Counted from the stretch's first letter, positions 25,544 to 35,100 are shown. The stretch: 64,000 bases of DNA from Pseudonocardiaceae bacterium YIM PH 21723 (GCA_003600225.1 QZFT01000030.1:35925-99924), one strand, 5' to 3'. The notes: generated from the sequence alone by a model not told the origin. A program made the numbers and translations.

Positions 25544-26914
25544 CTACTGCTTGGTGAGGTCGTTGACCGCTTCACCAATGGCCCGGTGGAACGTCGGATA
25601 GGCCCAGATCATCTCGCTGAGCGTGGCGACCGGAACCTCGCCCTGCACCGCGACGGCCAGCGCGCCGAGCACCTCGCCGCCCACCGGTCCGGCCGAGGTG
25701 GCCCCGATCAGCACGCCGCGATCGGCGTCCTCGACCAGTTTGATGAAGCCCTCCCCCTTGTGGATCCAGCCCCGGGTGGAGGACGGAACCTGGGTGATGC
25801 CGGTGCGCACCCGGATCCCCTTGTCCCGCGCGGCCTGCTCGGTGAGCCCGACCGCGCCGACCTCGGGTTCGGTGAAGGTCACCCAGGGCAGCGCCCGGTA
25901 GTTCGCCGGTTCCCCGTCGACACCCAGGATGTCGTTCGCCGCGATCCGCGCCTGGTACATGGACACGTGGGTGAACGCGCCCTCACCGGCGATATCGCCG
26001 ATCGCCCACAGCCCGTCGGCGGCCCGCATCCGATCGTCGACCGGAATGGTCCGCGCGGACTCGTCGAGTCCGAAGGCGCCGACGCCCAGCCCGGCCAGGT
26101 CGACCTTGCGCCCGGCGGCGACCAGCAGCTGCTGCGCGCGCAGCTCGGCGCCGTCGGACATGTGCAGGGTGAACTCGCCCGGGTTGTAGACCACCCGCTG
26201 CGCCCGGGCACCGGTGCGCACGGTGATGCCCTCGGCGGTGAACACCTCGGCCAGCAGCGCACCGGCCTCCGGCTCGTCCCTGGGCAGCAGCCGGTCGGCG
26301 GACTGCACCACGGTGACCTGCGCACCGAACCGGGCGAAGACCTGGGCGAACTCCGCGCCGATGGGTCCGCCGCCGAGCACGATCAGCGAGGCCGGGACCT
26401 CCTCGGTGGCCACGGCGTCCCGGTTGGTCCAGAACGGGGTGTCCGCCAGGCCCTCCAGGCCGGGCACGGCGGGCGCGGTACCGGGGTTGACCGCGATGCC
26501 CCTGCTCGCCTGGAACACCTGCTCACCGTCGGGGGTGGACACGGTGACCTGTCCGGGAGCGGTGATCTTGCCCCAGCCGCGGACGAAGCGGACGCCCGCC
26601 TTCTCCAGCCGGTCGACGGCCACCTGGTCGTTCCAGTTGTCGGTGGCCTCCTGCCGGATGCGGGTGGCGACGGTCGTCCAGTCGGGACGCACCTCGGCGG
26701 ATCCGGCGAGGCCGTCGATCCGCCTGCCCTCGGCCAGCACCTGGGCGGCCCGGATCATCATCTTGGTCGGCACACAGCCGTAGTACGGACATTCGCCGCC
26801 GACCAGGCGCCCCTCGACCGCGACGACGCTGCGGCCGGCCTTGGCCAGCCGGGTCGCCAGGTCCTCGCCACCGGGCCCCAGCCCGATGACCACCACATCC
26901 ACGTTGTTGTTCAT
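25544..26914 (-). CDS. Pyridine nucleotide-disulfide oxidoreductase
   Basis: A 456-residue flavoenzyme of the mercuric reductase/lipoamide dehydrogenase group. The FAD motif is VVVIGLGPGGEDLATRLAKAG, the redox disulfide is GGECPYYGCVPTKMM, the NADPH site is LIVLGGGPIGAEFAQVFARFG, and the second FAD contact is GLWAIGDIAGEGAFTH. The active-site spacing CPYYGC is that of MerA-like relatives. The C-terminus has YPTFHRAIGEAVNDL with the His used as catalytic base. Substrate not clear; no mer genes are nearby. Confidence 0.9.
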   Translation of the reverse strand: MNNNVDVVVIGLGPGGEDLATRLAKAGRSVVAVEGRLVGGECPYYGCVPTKMMIRAAQVLAEGRRIDGLAGSAEVRPDWTTVATRIRQEATDNWNDQVAVDRLEKAGVRFVRGWGKITAPGQVTVSTPDGEQVFQASRGIAVNPGTAPAVPGLEGLADTPFWTNRDAVATEEVPASLIVLGGGPIGAEFAQVFARFGAQVTVVQSADRLLPRDEPEAGALLAEVFTAEGITVRTGARAQRVVYNPGEFTLHMSDGAELRAQQLLVAAGRKVDLAGLGVGAFGLDESARTIPVDDRMRAADGLWAIGDIAGEGAFTHVSMYQARIAANDILGVDGEPANYRALPWVTFTEPEVGAVGLTEQAARDKGIRVRTGITQVPSSTRGWIHKGEGFIKLVEDADRGVLIGATSAGPVGGEVLGALAVAVQGEVPVATLSEMIWAYPTFHRAIGEAVNDLTKQ

Positions 26915-26925
26915 GCCTTAAGCAT

Positions 26926-27402
26926 TCACTGCTTCCGGCGCTGCCACCACCGCGTGGGCCTGACCGGTTCTGGCTGCGGCCGCGCCTCGGCGAACCGACC
27001 GGCCCGCTGGGCGGTCCAGCCGGCGAGGATCTCCTCCACGTCCACCGGCGGCACGTACATCGACGGCCCGGTCGGCACCAGCGTGTAGTCCCTGATCCGC
27101 TTGTTCAGCTCGTCCACCAGATCCCGCACGGCCTGCTCGGTGTGCAGCTTGGCGGCCTTCGCCGGCAGGTCCGCGGACTCCTTACGCAGCTGCAGGCCGG
27201 GCGGCAGCAGGTGAATACCGTCCAGCTGCTCACGCGTCAGGTACTCGCGCAGCCACCAGTCCTCCTGCACGGGCTGCCCGGCGTCCCGCAGCGGCTTGCC
27301 CGCGCCGGGCAGGTCATCGAACTCGCCGTCCCGGTGCGCCTGCTCGATCTGCTGGTCGACCCAGCTGCCGAACTTCATCCCGGCGGGTTTGCGTTGCGTC
27401 AT
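26926..27402 (-). CDS. DUF1992 (DnaJ-homologue-subfamily-C28-like) protein
   Basis: A 158-residue protein with the DUF1992 hallmark: SWVDQQIEQAHRDGEFDDLPG followed by AGKPLRD and WWLREYLTREQL. Function is unknown; the family is widespread and small. ATG at 27402 follows AAGGGGGAG; a longer reading lacks support. It lies upstream of the disulfide oxidoreductase on the same strand with a 12-bp gap. Confidence 0.88.
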   Translation of the reverse strand: MTQRKPAGMKFGSWVDQQIEQAHRDGEFDDLPGAGKPLRDAGQPVQEDWWLREYLTREQLDGIHLLPPGLQLRKESADLPAKAAKLHTEQAVRDLVDELNKRIRDYTLVPTGPSMYVPPVDVEEILAGWTAQRAGRFAEARPQPEPVRPTRWWQRRKQ

Positions 27403-27448
27403 GTGCTCCCCCTTCCCCATCCACGGTAGAGAAGAAGCCACGATCCGT

Positions 27449-28087
27449 TCAGGGCCGAAGGTCCCTGGTCGCGTACACGAACAGGTGCCGCTCCGGCGTC
27501 GCCTCGGCCAGGTCCGGTTGGAAGGTGCTCTCCTGGGCGTGCAGCACGGTCAGACCGGCCCGGGCGAACAGCCGCAGGAACTCGTCCTTCGAGTAACTGC
27601 TGGCCTGGACCGGCAGGCCCAGGTAGATGGCGTCCTCCAGTTCGCCGGCGAACGGCACCGTGCAGAAGACGAAGTAGCCGCCCGGTTTCAGCCAGCCGGC
27701 GATCCGGGTCACCGTGTTGTCCAGATCCGCGTGGGACATCTGCATCAGCGGGAAGAACGCGGTGATCGCGTCCCACCGCCCGGGGATGTCGGGCAGTTCG
27801 CGCACATCGGCCCGGTCGAAGCGCGCCGAGGGCACCTGTTGCCTGGCCAGGTCGACCATCGTGGGCGAGACATCGCAGCCGGTGACGCGGTGCCCGGCCG
27901 CCGCCAGCAGCTCCGCGGTCGGCTTGCCGGTCCCGGAGCCGATGTCCAGCACCGTGGCGGCAGCGGGCAGCCGGTCCAGCAACCAGTCGATGGCGGCCAG
28001 CTGTTCGGGCAGGTGGCTGTAGCCCTGCTGATAGCGGATGCCGATGGTGTCAAAGGTCTCTGCGGCGGACAGCGGACGAGGGGTCAT
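27449..28087 (-). CDS. Class I SAM-dependent methyltransferase
   Basis: A 212-residue methyltransferase. Motif I is TVLDIGSGTGKPTAELLAAA, with VTGCDVSPTMVDLARQ, DAITAFFPLMQM and LKPGGYFVFCTVPF after it. Substrate unknown. ATG at 28087 (MTPRPLSAAETFD) follows GGAG by about 9 bp and matches the usual start of these enzymes. Confidence 0.87.
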   Translation of the reverse strand: MTPRPLSAAETFDTIGIRYQQGYSHLPEQLAAIDWLLDRLPAAATVLDIGSGTGKPTAELLAAAGHRVTGCDVSPTMVDLARQQVPSARFDRADVRELPDIPGRWDAITAFFPLMQMSHADLDNTVTRIAGWLKPGGYFVFCTVPFAGELEDAIYLGLPVQASSYSKDEFLRLFARAGLTVLHAQESTFQPDLAEATPERHLFVYATRDLRP

Positions 28088-28159
28088 CGAAGCGCGCTCC
28101 AATCGACGGCGACCGGCGAAGATCGACGTTAATCGGAGATCCACTGACAAAACAGGACA

Positions 28160-28186
28160 GAATTCCGGTAGCGGGCAACGGAATTC
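28160..28186. terminator. Hairpin after SRPBCC gene
   Basis: GAATTCCG and CGGAATTC arms with an 11-bp loop, 5 bp after the stop of the leftward SRPBCC gene and before the methyltransferase. A weak terminator candidate with no T-tract. Confidence 0.45.
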
Positions 28187-28190
28187 AGAT

Positions 28191-28643
28191 CTACCTCTCA
28201 GCGGCAGTCCGCAGATGCCGGTTGCGTTCCCGGATGAGCCGGGGCAGATAGCGGTTCAACGCGACGCGTTCGGCGATCATCCCCAGCGGTCCGAGCGGCG
28301 CTGCGTACTCGATCACATCCCGCATCACGGTGCCGCCACGCCCGTCGGGCGCGAAGTGGTGGGCGTGCCGCCAGCGCCGGAACGGGCCGGTGACCTGTTC
28401 GTCGACGAAGTGGTCCGGCGCGTCACAGGCACTGATCAGCACGGTCATCCGCCAGCGCACGCCGAAATGCCGGGCCTGCCAGGTCACCGTGTCGCCGAGC
28501 ACCATCCGTCCCGAGTGCACCCCGGCCACGATCCGTTCACCGGAGCCGGCCATCGACGCGGTGTGCGCCCCGACATCCAGGGAGAGGTCGAAGACGACCT
28601 GCGGCGGGGCCGCGATGGCCGTGCTGATCTCGAAGGTCGGCAT
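28191..28643 (-). CDS. SRPBCC / polyketide cyclase-like protein
   Basis: A 150-residue protein of the START/SRPBCC fold: MPTFEISTAIAAPPQVVFDL opening strand, a central cavity-forming sheet, and the C-terminal long helix ending in NRYLPRLIRERNRHL. It probably binds a hydrophobic ligand. It starts 10 bp after the dehydrogenase-like gene on the same strand, so the two may be cotranscribed. Confidence 0.83.
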   Translation of the reverse strand: MPTFEISTAIAAPPQVVFDLSLDVGAHTASMAGSGERIVAGVHSGRMVLGDTVTWQARHFGVRWRMTVLISACDAPDHFVDEQVTGPFRRWRHAHHFAPDGRGGTVMRDVIEYAAPLGPLGMIAERVALNRYLPRLIRERNRHLRTAAER

Positions 28644-28652
28644 GACCGAACT

Positions 28653-29711
28653 CTAGGTAATGGTGATCCCGGAACTGCCGGGCAGGCCGGTCACCAGGTC
28701 CGGGCCGCACAGCGTGGCCGGGGTGTGCGCACCCGGCTCCGGTGTGGTGTCCGCCAGGTGCTCGACGATGGCCAGTGCGCCGTGCACGGTGACCTCGTAC
28801 ACGCTGCCGGTGGTCAGCCGGGCGGTCTTCACCGTGCCGTCGGCGCCGGTGGCCTCGGCCCAGATCCGGACGGTTCGCGTGGCGCGTTCCTGCTCATCGG
28901 GCCCGGCGACGAACCGTTCCACCGCCGCGGCGGCGAACTTCCGCACCAGCGGGACGCGCAACAGGCCCGCACCGTAGCGGCCCAGCTTGGCGCCCTGGAT
29001 CACCAGGGACGGGGCGGCGATGTAGTTCTCCACCGTGGGGATTCCGGTGCTGCGATAGGCGCTGCTGACATCCGGCATCGGGACGGTCATCGCGGTCCGG
29101 GGACCGGCGCCGAAGTCGATGGTGCGGGTGCGCCACGCGTGCGGCACGGACACGAGGTCCCCGTCCCGGCGGATCCGGCCGCCATGGGGGGCGGCTTCCA
29201 GTGCCGTCTTGGCCGTGCCCTTGGACAGGCTGGTGTCGGTGTCGAAGCCGACCGCCAGGGATACGGCATCGGGCAGTGCCCTGGCCACCGCGACGGCGAC
29301 GCAGTCGGTGGGAATGACGTCGAAGCCGACGCCGGGACACAGCACAACACCGTGCTCGGCGGCCCGCTGGTGGTTGGCGTAGGCGTGCTCGAACACATCG
29401 ATCTCGCCGGACACGTCCAGGTAGTGCGCGCCGGCCCGCAGGCAGCCCTCGATCATCGGCGCGCTGGTCGCGGAGAACGGCCCCGCGCAGTGCAGCACGA
29501 TGTCCACGCCGCCCAGGTGCTCGGCGACGATCGCGATGCGGTCCAGGGTGAACACCCGGTGCTCCAGGCCGAGTTCGGCGGCGAGCGGCACCACCTTGGC
29601 ACCGCTGCGACCGGCCAGGATCGGGCGCAGGCCGCGGCGTACCGCCTCCCTGGCGACCAGTTCCCCGGTATAACCGTTGGCGCCGTAGATCAACAGGTTC
29701 GTCATCGGCAC
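28653..29711 (-). CDS. Saccharopine dehydrogenase-like NAD(P)-binding protein
   Basis: A 352-residue protein with an N-terminal Rossmann domain (LLIYGANGYTGELVAREAVR) and the segments FTLDRIAIVAEHLGGVDIVL and CAGPFSATSAPMIEGCLRAG typical of the saccharopine dehydrogenase/trans-acting enoyl reductase family. The substrate is unclear; actinobacterial relatives act on lipids. ATG at 29711 is used; ATG at 29705 is also possible. The 210 bp to recX hold no gene, only a short GGCCC/GGGCC hairpin (29905-29917). Confidence 0.86.
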   Translation of the reverse strand: MPMTNLLIYGANGYTGELVAREAVRRGLRPILAGRSGAKVVPLAAELGLEHRVFTLDRIAIVAEHLGGVDIVLHCAGPFSATSAPMIEGCLRAGAHYLDVSGEIDVFEHAYANHQRAAEHGVVLCPGVGFDVIPTDCVAVAVARALPDAVSLAVGFDTDTSLSKGTAKTALEAAPHGGRIRRDGDLVSVPHAWRTRTIDFGAGPRTAMTVPMPDVSSAYRSTGIPTVENYIAAPSLVIQGAKLGRYGAGLLRVPLVRKFAAAAVERFVAGPDEQERATRTVRIWAEATGADGTVKTARLTTGSVYEVTVHGALAIVEHLADTTPEPGAHTPATLCGPDLVTGLPGSSGITIT

Positions 29712-29921
29712 GCCCTCCGGCTACCCGCGAGTAGGTCGATCATGACGCTACCGCCGGACCCCCCTGGTCACAACCACTGCGACACCCCAAAGGGATGGCG
29801 ATCCGTCGTGGTCATCGAGGGCGGAGCCGTCGCTGGGCGACTGGCCTGGGGGCGCCGGACCGGTCATCGGTCACTGTCCACTGTGTCCATCCGCAAAGGA
29901 CGGCGGCCCTGAGGGCCACCT

Positions 29922-30473
29922 TCAGCCCAGGGGCTCGGTGTCCTCGTCGGCGGCCTTGAGCTCGCTCCGGACCACGCGGTAGGCCATTCCCTCCGCGTAG
30001 CCCTTGCGGGCCAGCATGCCGACCAGACGGCGGATCTGGGTGGTGCTGTCCAGTCCGCGCATGCTGCGCATCTTCTTGCGCACCAGTTCGATCGCGCGCT
30101 CTTCCTCGGCCTCGGCGTCCACATCGGACACCGCCTCGGTGATGACCTCGTCCGCGACACCCTTGCGCCGGAGCTCGTACTTCAGCGCCCGGGAACCCAG
30201 GCCGGAGTAGGCGTGCCGCTGCCGTACCCAGCTGTCGGCGAACTCGGCATCGTTGATCAGGCCGGCCGCTTCGAGCTTGTCGAGGACCCGGGCGGCGACG
30301 TCCGGCTCGACCTCCTTGCGGGACAACGCCTGCTCCAGCTCCGCACGGGTGCGTGGCTTCACGGCCAGCTGGCGCAGCGCGATGTCCTTGGCCCGGTAGT
30401 CGGGCTCGGTACGCAGCCGGTACTGGTGCGGGGACTCCGCACCGGTACTCGGCCGCGTCACTGCGTCGTCCAC
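29922..30473 (-). CDS. recX: Regulatory protein RecX
   Basis: A 183-residue RecA modulator made of three-helix RecX repeats: AKDIALRQLAVKPRTRAELE, LEAAGLINDAEFADSWVRQR, LGSRALKYELRRKGVADEVI, and GMLARKGYAEGMAYRVVRSE. It binds within the RecA filament and limits strand exchange. GTG at 30473 is chosen because GGGAG lies 7 bp upstream. It follows recA after 115 bp that contain a palindromic repeat, so coexpression may be attenuated. Confidence 0.93.
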   Translation of the reverse strand: MDDAVTRPSTGAESPHQYRLRTEPDYRAKDIALRQLAVKPRTRAELEQALSRKEVEPDVAARVLDKLEAAGLINDAEFADSWVRQRHAYSGLGSRALKYELRRKGVADEVITEAVSDVDAEAEEERAIELVRKKMRSMRGLDSTTQIRRLVGMLARKGYAEGMAYRVVRSELKAADEDTEPLG

Positions 30474-30526
30474 AGAGAGCTCCCTGATTGGACTACGAAG
30501 GAGAGCAATTTCGATAGAAGGGGAGC

Positions 30527-30569
30527 AGTTTCTATAGAAAGTGCAAAGGGCGCACTTTCTATAGAAACT
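30527..30569. repeat. Family-2 palindrome between recA and recX
   Basis: Perfect 18-bp arms, AGTTTCTATAGAAAGTGC (30527-30544) and its complement (30552-30569), around the 7-bp loop AAAGGGC. A separate 12-bp palindrome TTTCCATGGAAA (30571-30582) lies between it and the recA stop. The same loop, on the opposite strand, and similar arms occur inside the lhr gene. Confidence 0.85.
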
Positions 30570-30588
30570 CTTTCCATGGAAATTCTTC

Positions 30589-31632
<1,044 letters not shown>

Positions 31633-31789
31633 TGGGAAGTTCACCTCGGTGGAAGTAAGGCCGGACTGCCGGCCGTAGGGGTGTCGATCGTCGATGTCGA
31701 CGGCGCCGACTCTAGGCCTGCCCACCGACAATTTCGGCGACGGGCCACGGAGCTGTGGATTTCCGGGCTCGTTGTGGACAACACCCTAG

Positions 31790-31805
31790 CCGAACACTCG
31801 TTCGA
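31790..31805. promoter_or_regulatory. LexA SOS box upstream of recA
   Basis: CCGAACACTCGTTCGA matches the actinobacterial LexA consensus TCGAAC-N4-GTTCGA at all but the first base. It is about 160 bp before the recA start and 88 bp before the divergent DUF4383 gene, so either or both may be damage-induced. Confidence 0.75.
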
Positions 31806-31892
31806 GAGAAAAATCGACACGCCGTTTCATCCGGCGGGCCGGTGTTTGGCGGCGGAAACTGGAGGGCACCTCAGAAACAAGGAGGTGGGAGG

Positions 31893-32567
31893 ATGACTTC
31901 ATCCGGAGTCGACCGCTACCTGGGGTCGGAGCGCCCGCTGCGCAGGAACTATCGCGTGGTCGTCGCGCTCTTCGGAGCCGCACTCGCCGTGTTCGGATTC
32001 CTCGGGATCGGCAAGGGCGCGCCCCTGTTCACATCCGACGGCGCGACCGTGTGGGGCCTGTCCACGAACGGCGCCCTGGCCTGTCTGTCCGTGGTGGTCG
32101 GCGGCCTGCTGGTGATCTCCGCGATCGCCGCGATCATGCCGACCGGCACGGTGTATCTGCTCGGCGGGCTGTTCCTGCTGTCCGGGCTGCTCAACCTGAT
32201 CCTGATGAACACCCAGTGGAACGTCTTCGCCTTCCGCATGCCGAACGTGCTGTTCAGCTTCGCGGCCGGACTGGCACTGCTGTTCGTCGGGACCTACGGC
32301 CGGGAACCCAAGAGCGAGGAGCTGGACTCCGCGACCGAGGACCGCATCCAGCACCGGATCGAGGAGCTGGAGCCCCTGGCCGAGGCCGAGCACGCCATGG
32401 CCGAGGGCGAGGCCTCACCGGAGCAGGAGCGCATGGTGCTGCGGGACGCCGAGGAACGCGCCCGGCACGAGCGTGCGGAGGCCTACCGGCGGGACGCGGA
32501 ACTGCCCGGTCAGCGCTCGGGCGTCGACCAGCGGCGCGACATGGACAAGGGCGGGCACCCCGTCTGA
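31893..32567 (+). CDS. DUF4383-like membrane protein
   Basis: A 224-residue membrane protein. Residues 1-135 contain about four helices with GFLGIGKGAPLFTSDGATVW and GTVYLLGGLFLLSGLLNLIL, matching DUF4383. The last 85 residues are charged and helical (ELDSATEDRIQHRIEELEPL, ERMVLRDAEERARHERAEAY), likely a cytoplasmic coiled tail. ATG at 31893 follows GGAGGTGGGAGG. Function unknown. Confidence 0.78.
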   Translation: MTSSGVDRYLGSERPLRRNYRVVVALFGAALAVFGFLGIGKGAPLFTSDGATVWGLSTNGALACLSVVVGGLLVISAIAAIMPTGTVYLLGGLFLLSGLLNLILMNTQWNVFAFRMPNVLFSFAAGLALLFVGTYGREPKSEELDSATEDRIQHRIEELEPLAEAEHAMAEGEASPEQERMVLRDAEERARHERAEAYRRDAELPGQRSGVDQRRDMDKGGHPV

Positions 32568-32762
32568 TCAGCGGCGGTCGGCGGGCACCTCGAACTGGTC
32601 GCACACCACGCGCCAGATCTGCTTGGGCTCCAGCCCGGCATCGAGGGCCTGCTCGACCGTCCGCCCACCGAGATCGGCGAACACGTGGTCGCGGGCGATC
32701 ATCTCCGCCCGACCCGCGCCGAACTCCTCGGCCATCAGTCGCCGGAACACCGTAGTACGCAT
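32568..32762 (-). CDS. DUF3046 family protein
   Basis: A 64-residue protein: RTTVFRRLMAEEFGAGRAEM, IARDHVFADLGGRTVEQALD, AGLEPKQIWRVVCDQFEVP. This matches the short DUF3046 family that regularly neighbours recA in actinobacteria. ATG at 32762 follows GGAGG by 3 bp, and the long composite repeat begins 6 bp upstream, so its promoter must lie in that repeat. Function unknown. Confidence 0.88.
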   Translation of the reverse strand: MRTTVFRRLMAEEFGAGRAEMIARDHVFADLGGRTVEQALDAGLEPKQIWRVVCDQFEVPADRR

Positions 32763-32767
32763 CGCCT

Positions 32768-33261
32768 CCAGGTTAGCTCGGGTGCTTCTGGTGGTTGGCG
32801 AAGGCTGGCTTTGGAGGAGGAGACGGGCTCGGGGCGGGGTCTTTGCTGCCGTCTTGTTGGGTGGGGGCACGCCGGACTGGCTTTTTGGCACTTGTCGGGC
32901 TTCTGGTGCGGAAGTTCGCGTGACTGGTGGGGCTGTGGTGGCCGGTGGTGTTCTTGTGGGTGAACGGGGTGGGGTTGTTCCTGGTTAAAGACGATTTCCG
33001 GGCTTGAAATCGTCTTTAACCAGGAACAACAGCTCGGTCCACAGTGGACTTAACACGCCTGACTGGGACAGCGGGGTCATGATCGCCACGGACCGTCACC
33101 CGAGCCGCTGACGAACATCTGAAACCGGCACGACCGGGCTCCCCGACAACACCAAGTCACCCCGAACCAGGCAGCCAGGCAGGAAAGACCGGCGGGCCCC
33201 AACCCGTCTCCCCCTCCAAAGCCGCTTTCGCCGACCACCAGAAGCACCCGGGTTAACCTGG
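32768..33261. repeat. Family-3 composite long inverted repeat, copy A
   Basis: Terminal inverted repeats of about 60 bp: CCAGGTTAgctCGGGTGC...GGCTTTGGAGG at the left matches the reverse of the right end (33190-33261). TGTTGGGTGGGGGCACGCC (32855-32873) starts 48 bp after the GGCTTTGG of the left arm. A 25+25 bp perfect hairpin is at the centre. No protein is encoded. Each end abuts the start of an outward-facing gene. Copies B and C share the modules. Confidence 0.85.
32974..33030. repeat. Central perfect hairpin of copy A
   Basis: Arms 32974-32998 and 33006-33030 are perfectly complementary over 25 bp around the loop CGGGCTT; the arm contains CTGGTTAAAGACGATTTC. A degenerate version of the same hairpin occupies the centre of copy B (about 56226-56282). 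Confidence 0.9.
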
Positions 33262-33265
33262 ACCT

Positions 33266-33370
33266 ATGGAGCAGCTGAGCGGTACCGGATCCACCCTCGT
33301 CGCGATCGTGTCCATCGCGGCGATCGTGATCGCCATCGTGTTCAACATCAAACGGTTCCGCGACAAGTGA
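33266..33370 (+). CDS. Very small single-helix membrane protein
   Basis: A 34-residue reading frame: MEQLSGTGSTLVAIVSIAAI, then VIAIVFNIKRFRDK. One hydrophobic helix (about residues 10-26) is followed by a basic tail, typical of genuine small membrane proteins. It starts 5 bp beyond repeat A, with only a weak GGA before the ATG, and ends 5 bp from the convergent chitinase gene. No function known; it may be chance, but the composition argues otherwise. Confidence 0.5.
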   Translation: MEQLSGTGSTLVAIVSIAAIVIAIVFNIKRFRDK

Positions 33371-33374
33371 CCCG

Positions 33375-34985
33375 TCAGCCGTAGAAGTTCAGGAACCGCT
33401 TCGTGAAGTCGAAGGCCTGCTGGTCGATGTTGGTGCACTTGAACAGCTGCCCCTTGCACGCGTTCCGGTCCCGGGTGAGCTCCCAGAAGGCGAGCAGCCC
33501 GAGGTGGTGCGCGTTCGCGTAATCGGTCACCAGCTTCGCGTCGTCCAGGGTGAAGATCGACTTGTCGTCGTTCTCGCCGATCATCGGGGTCACCCCGACC
33601 ATGCCCCACAGCTGGGTGTCGGCCTTGTCCGTCCAGACCGCCTTGATCTGGTCGTGCAGTGCCTGCGCGGCCTGGGTGGTCTTCTCCCCCATCTTGTCGA
33701 CGCCCTGGTTGAAGTCCATGGTCATGCCGTTGACCAGCGCGATGTTCACCCCGTACTGCTTGGCCGAGGCGAGGATGTAGTTCCCCTCCGCGGTCAGGCC
33801 GTAGGGCATCACCGGCAGGGTCAGCGAGATCTGCAGCCCGGGGTTGTCCTTCTGCACCTTGACCAGGGCCTGAGACCGCCGGTCCACCGAGACCTTGTCC
33901 GGCACCGCGGCGCCCTCGATGTCGAAGTCGATGTACTTGAGCCCGTAGGCCTTCACCACATCGGTGTACTCCTGGGCGATGGCGTTCACGTCGGTGCAGG
34001 ACTGGGCGAGTTCGGTGCCCGCCAGCCCGCCGAAGGACACGTTGATCTCGCCGCCCATGGAGCGCAGCGCGTCGATCTCCTCCTTCTGCCAGCCCTGATC
34101 CGGGTCGTAGGCGCCGAACCAGTTCACCTTGCACGCGTTCGAGGTGAGGAACGCCAGGGTGAACGCGCGCAGCCCGGTGTCGTGGGCGATCGCGGTAAGG
34201 CTGGGCGTGGGGAACGCGCCCATGTCCACGAACGGCGCCACTCGCAGGGCGAACGGGTTGCCCGGCACGTCCTCACCGTCCGGCGTGGTCACCGCGACGA
34301 CATTGGATCTGGCCGAGCTCTTGCCGGCGCGGTCGCGGGCCAGCACGGTGAACTCGTAGCCGGTCTTCCTGGCCAGCCCGGTGACCGTGGACAGCAGCCC
34401 GGTGGTGGACTGCACCTTGGTCTCGCCCTGGTACACGTCATACCCGGTGACCCCGACATCGTCGGTGGCCGCGGGCCAGGTCAGGGTGACCGTGGTCGGC
34501 GTGACCCTGGCCGCCTTCAGGCCGGTGATCGCGGCCGGCGGGGCCTTGTCGACGGCGCCGGTACACGGGAAGCCGTTGAGCACGCAGTTCTGCGGGCCGG
34601 GGAAGGTCGCGGTCTTGGTGCCGGTGAGGCCGAACTTCGCCGTCGAACCCGAGGCCAGGGGCGCGGCCCAGGTCTGGCTGTCGAACACGTAGTGGGTGCC
34701 GGCCTTGGTCATCGTGGTGTCCCACGCCGACTTGACCTCGGAGTCGGCGGGCATGTCCCACTCGACCTTCCACGAGGGCAGCGACCGGCCCGAGTTGTTC
34801 GCGATGGTCACCTCACCGTCGAACCCGGTCGTCCAGTCCTTGTTGATGCTGAAGGTGGCGGTGAACTCCGGGGTGTCCGCGGCGACCGGGGAGACCGGCA
34901 GGGACTGGGTGCCGAACGCGGTGGCGCCGGCCAGGGTCACGGCCAGGATCGCCAAGCCGATCCGGCGGAAGCCTTGTGTGCTCAT
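33375..34985 (-). CDS. Secreted GH18 chitinase-like enzyme with CBM2 and FnIII
   Basis: A 536-residue exported glycosidase. Signal peptide 1-36 (ends VAA), cellulose/chitin-binding CBM2-like domain about 38-143 (FSINKDWTTGFDGEVTIANN), FnIII about 148-235, and GH18 barrel about 246-536. The catalytic segment is KYIDFDIEG with Glu357 as acid. It lacks the strict DGxDxDxE form but keeps the D-x-D-x-E end, as in other chitinase-like GH18 proteins. It should attack chitin outside the cell. ATG at 34985 follows GGAGG. A DasR-like site lies 96 bp upstream. Confidence 0.92.
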   Translation of the reverse strand: MSTQGFRRIGLAILAVTLAGATAFGTQSLPVSPVAADTPEFTATFSINKDWTTGFDGEVTIANNSGRSLPSWKVEWDMPADSEVKSAWDTTMTKAGTHYVFDSQTWAAPLASGSTAKFGLTGTKTATFPGPQNCVLNGFPCTGAVDKAPPAAITGLKAARVTPTTVTLTWPAATDDVGVTGYDVYQGETKVQSTTGLLSTVTGLARKTGYEFTVLARDRAGKSSARSNVVAVTTPDGEDVPGNPFALRVAPFVDMGAFPTPSLTAIAHDTGLRAFTLAFLTSNACKVNWFGAYDPDQGWQKEEIDALRSMGGEINVSFGGLAGTELAQSCTDVNAIAQEYTDVVKAYGLKYIDFDIEGAAVPDKVSVDRRSQALVKVQKDNPGLQISLTLPVMPYGLTAEGNYILASAKQYGVNIALVNGMTMDFNQGVDKMGEKTTQAAQALHDQIKAVWTDKADTQLWGMVGVTPMIGENDDKSIFTLDDAKLVTDYANAHHLGLLAFWELTRDRNACKGQLFKCTNIDQQAFDFTKRFLNFYG

Positions 34986-35080
34986 GTCGCCTCCAGTGCG
35001 GGTGCCGTACAGGGTGGGCATCCGAATTAGCGACTATGATGCGGCACACATAAATGCTGGTCACACCGCTGTTTGGCGGC

Positions 35081-35094
35081 ATGGTCCAGACCAA
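35081..35094. promoter_or_regulatory. DasR-like (dre) operator upstream of GH18
   Basis: ATGGTCCAGACCAA contains TGGTCCAGACCA, one base from the ideal TGGTCTAGACCA core of the dre site. It lies 96-109 bp upstream of the chitinase start. Together with the site before the GH20 gene it suggests joint control of chitin breakdown. Confidence 0.7.
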
Positions 35095-35100
35095 TCGGCC

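Noticed and set aside
32780..33250. Proline/Arg-rich reading frames within the composite repeats (also in 56100-56521 and 63770-64000)
   Set aside because: They have no start signals, differ between copies and follow from the palindromic GC-rich sequence; the DNA, not the protein, is conserved.
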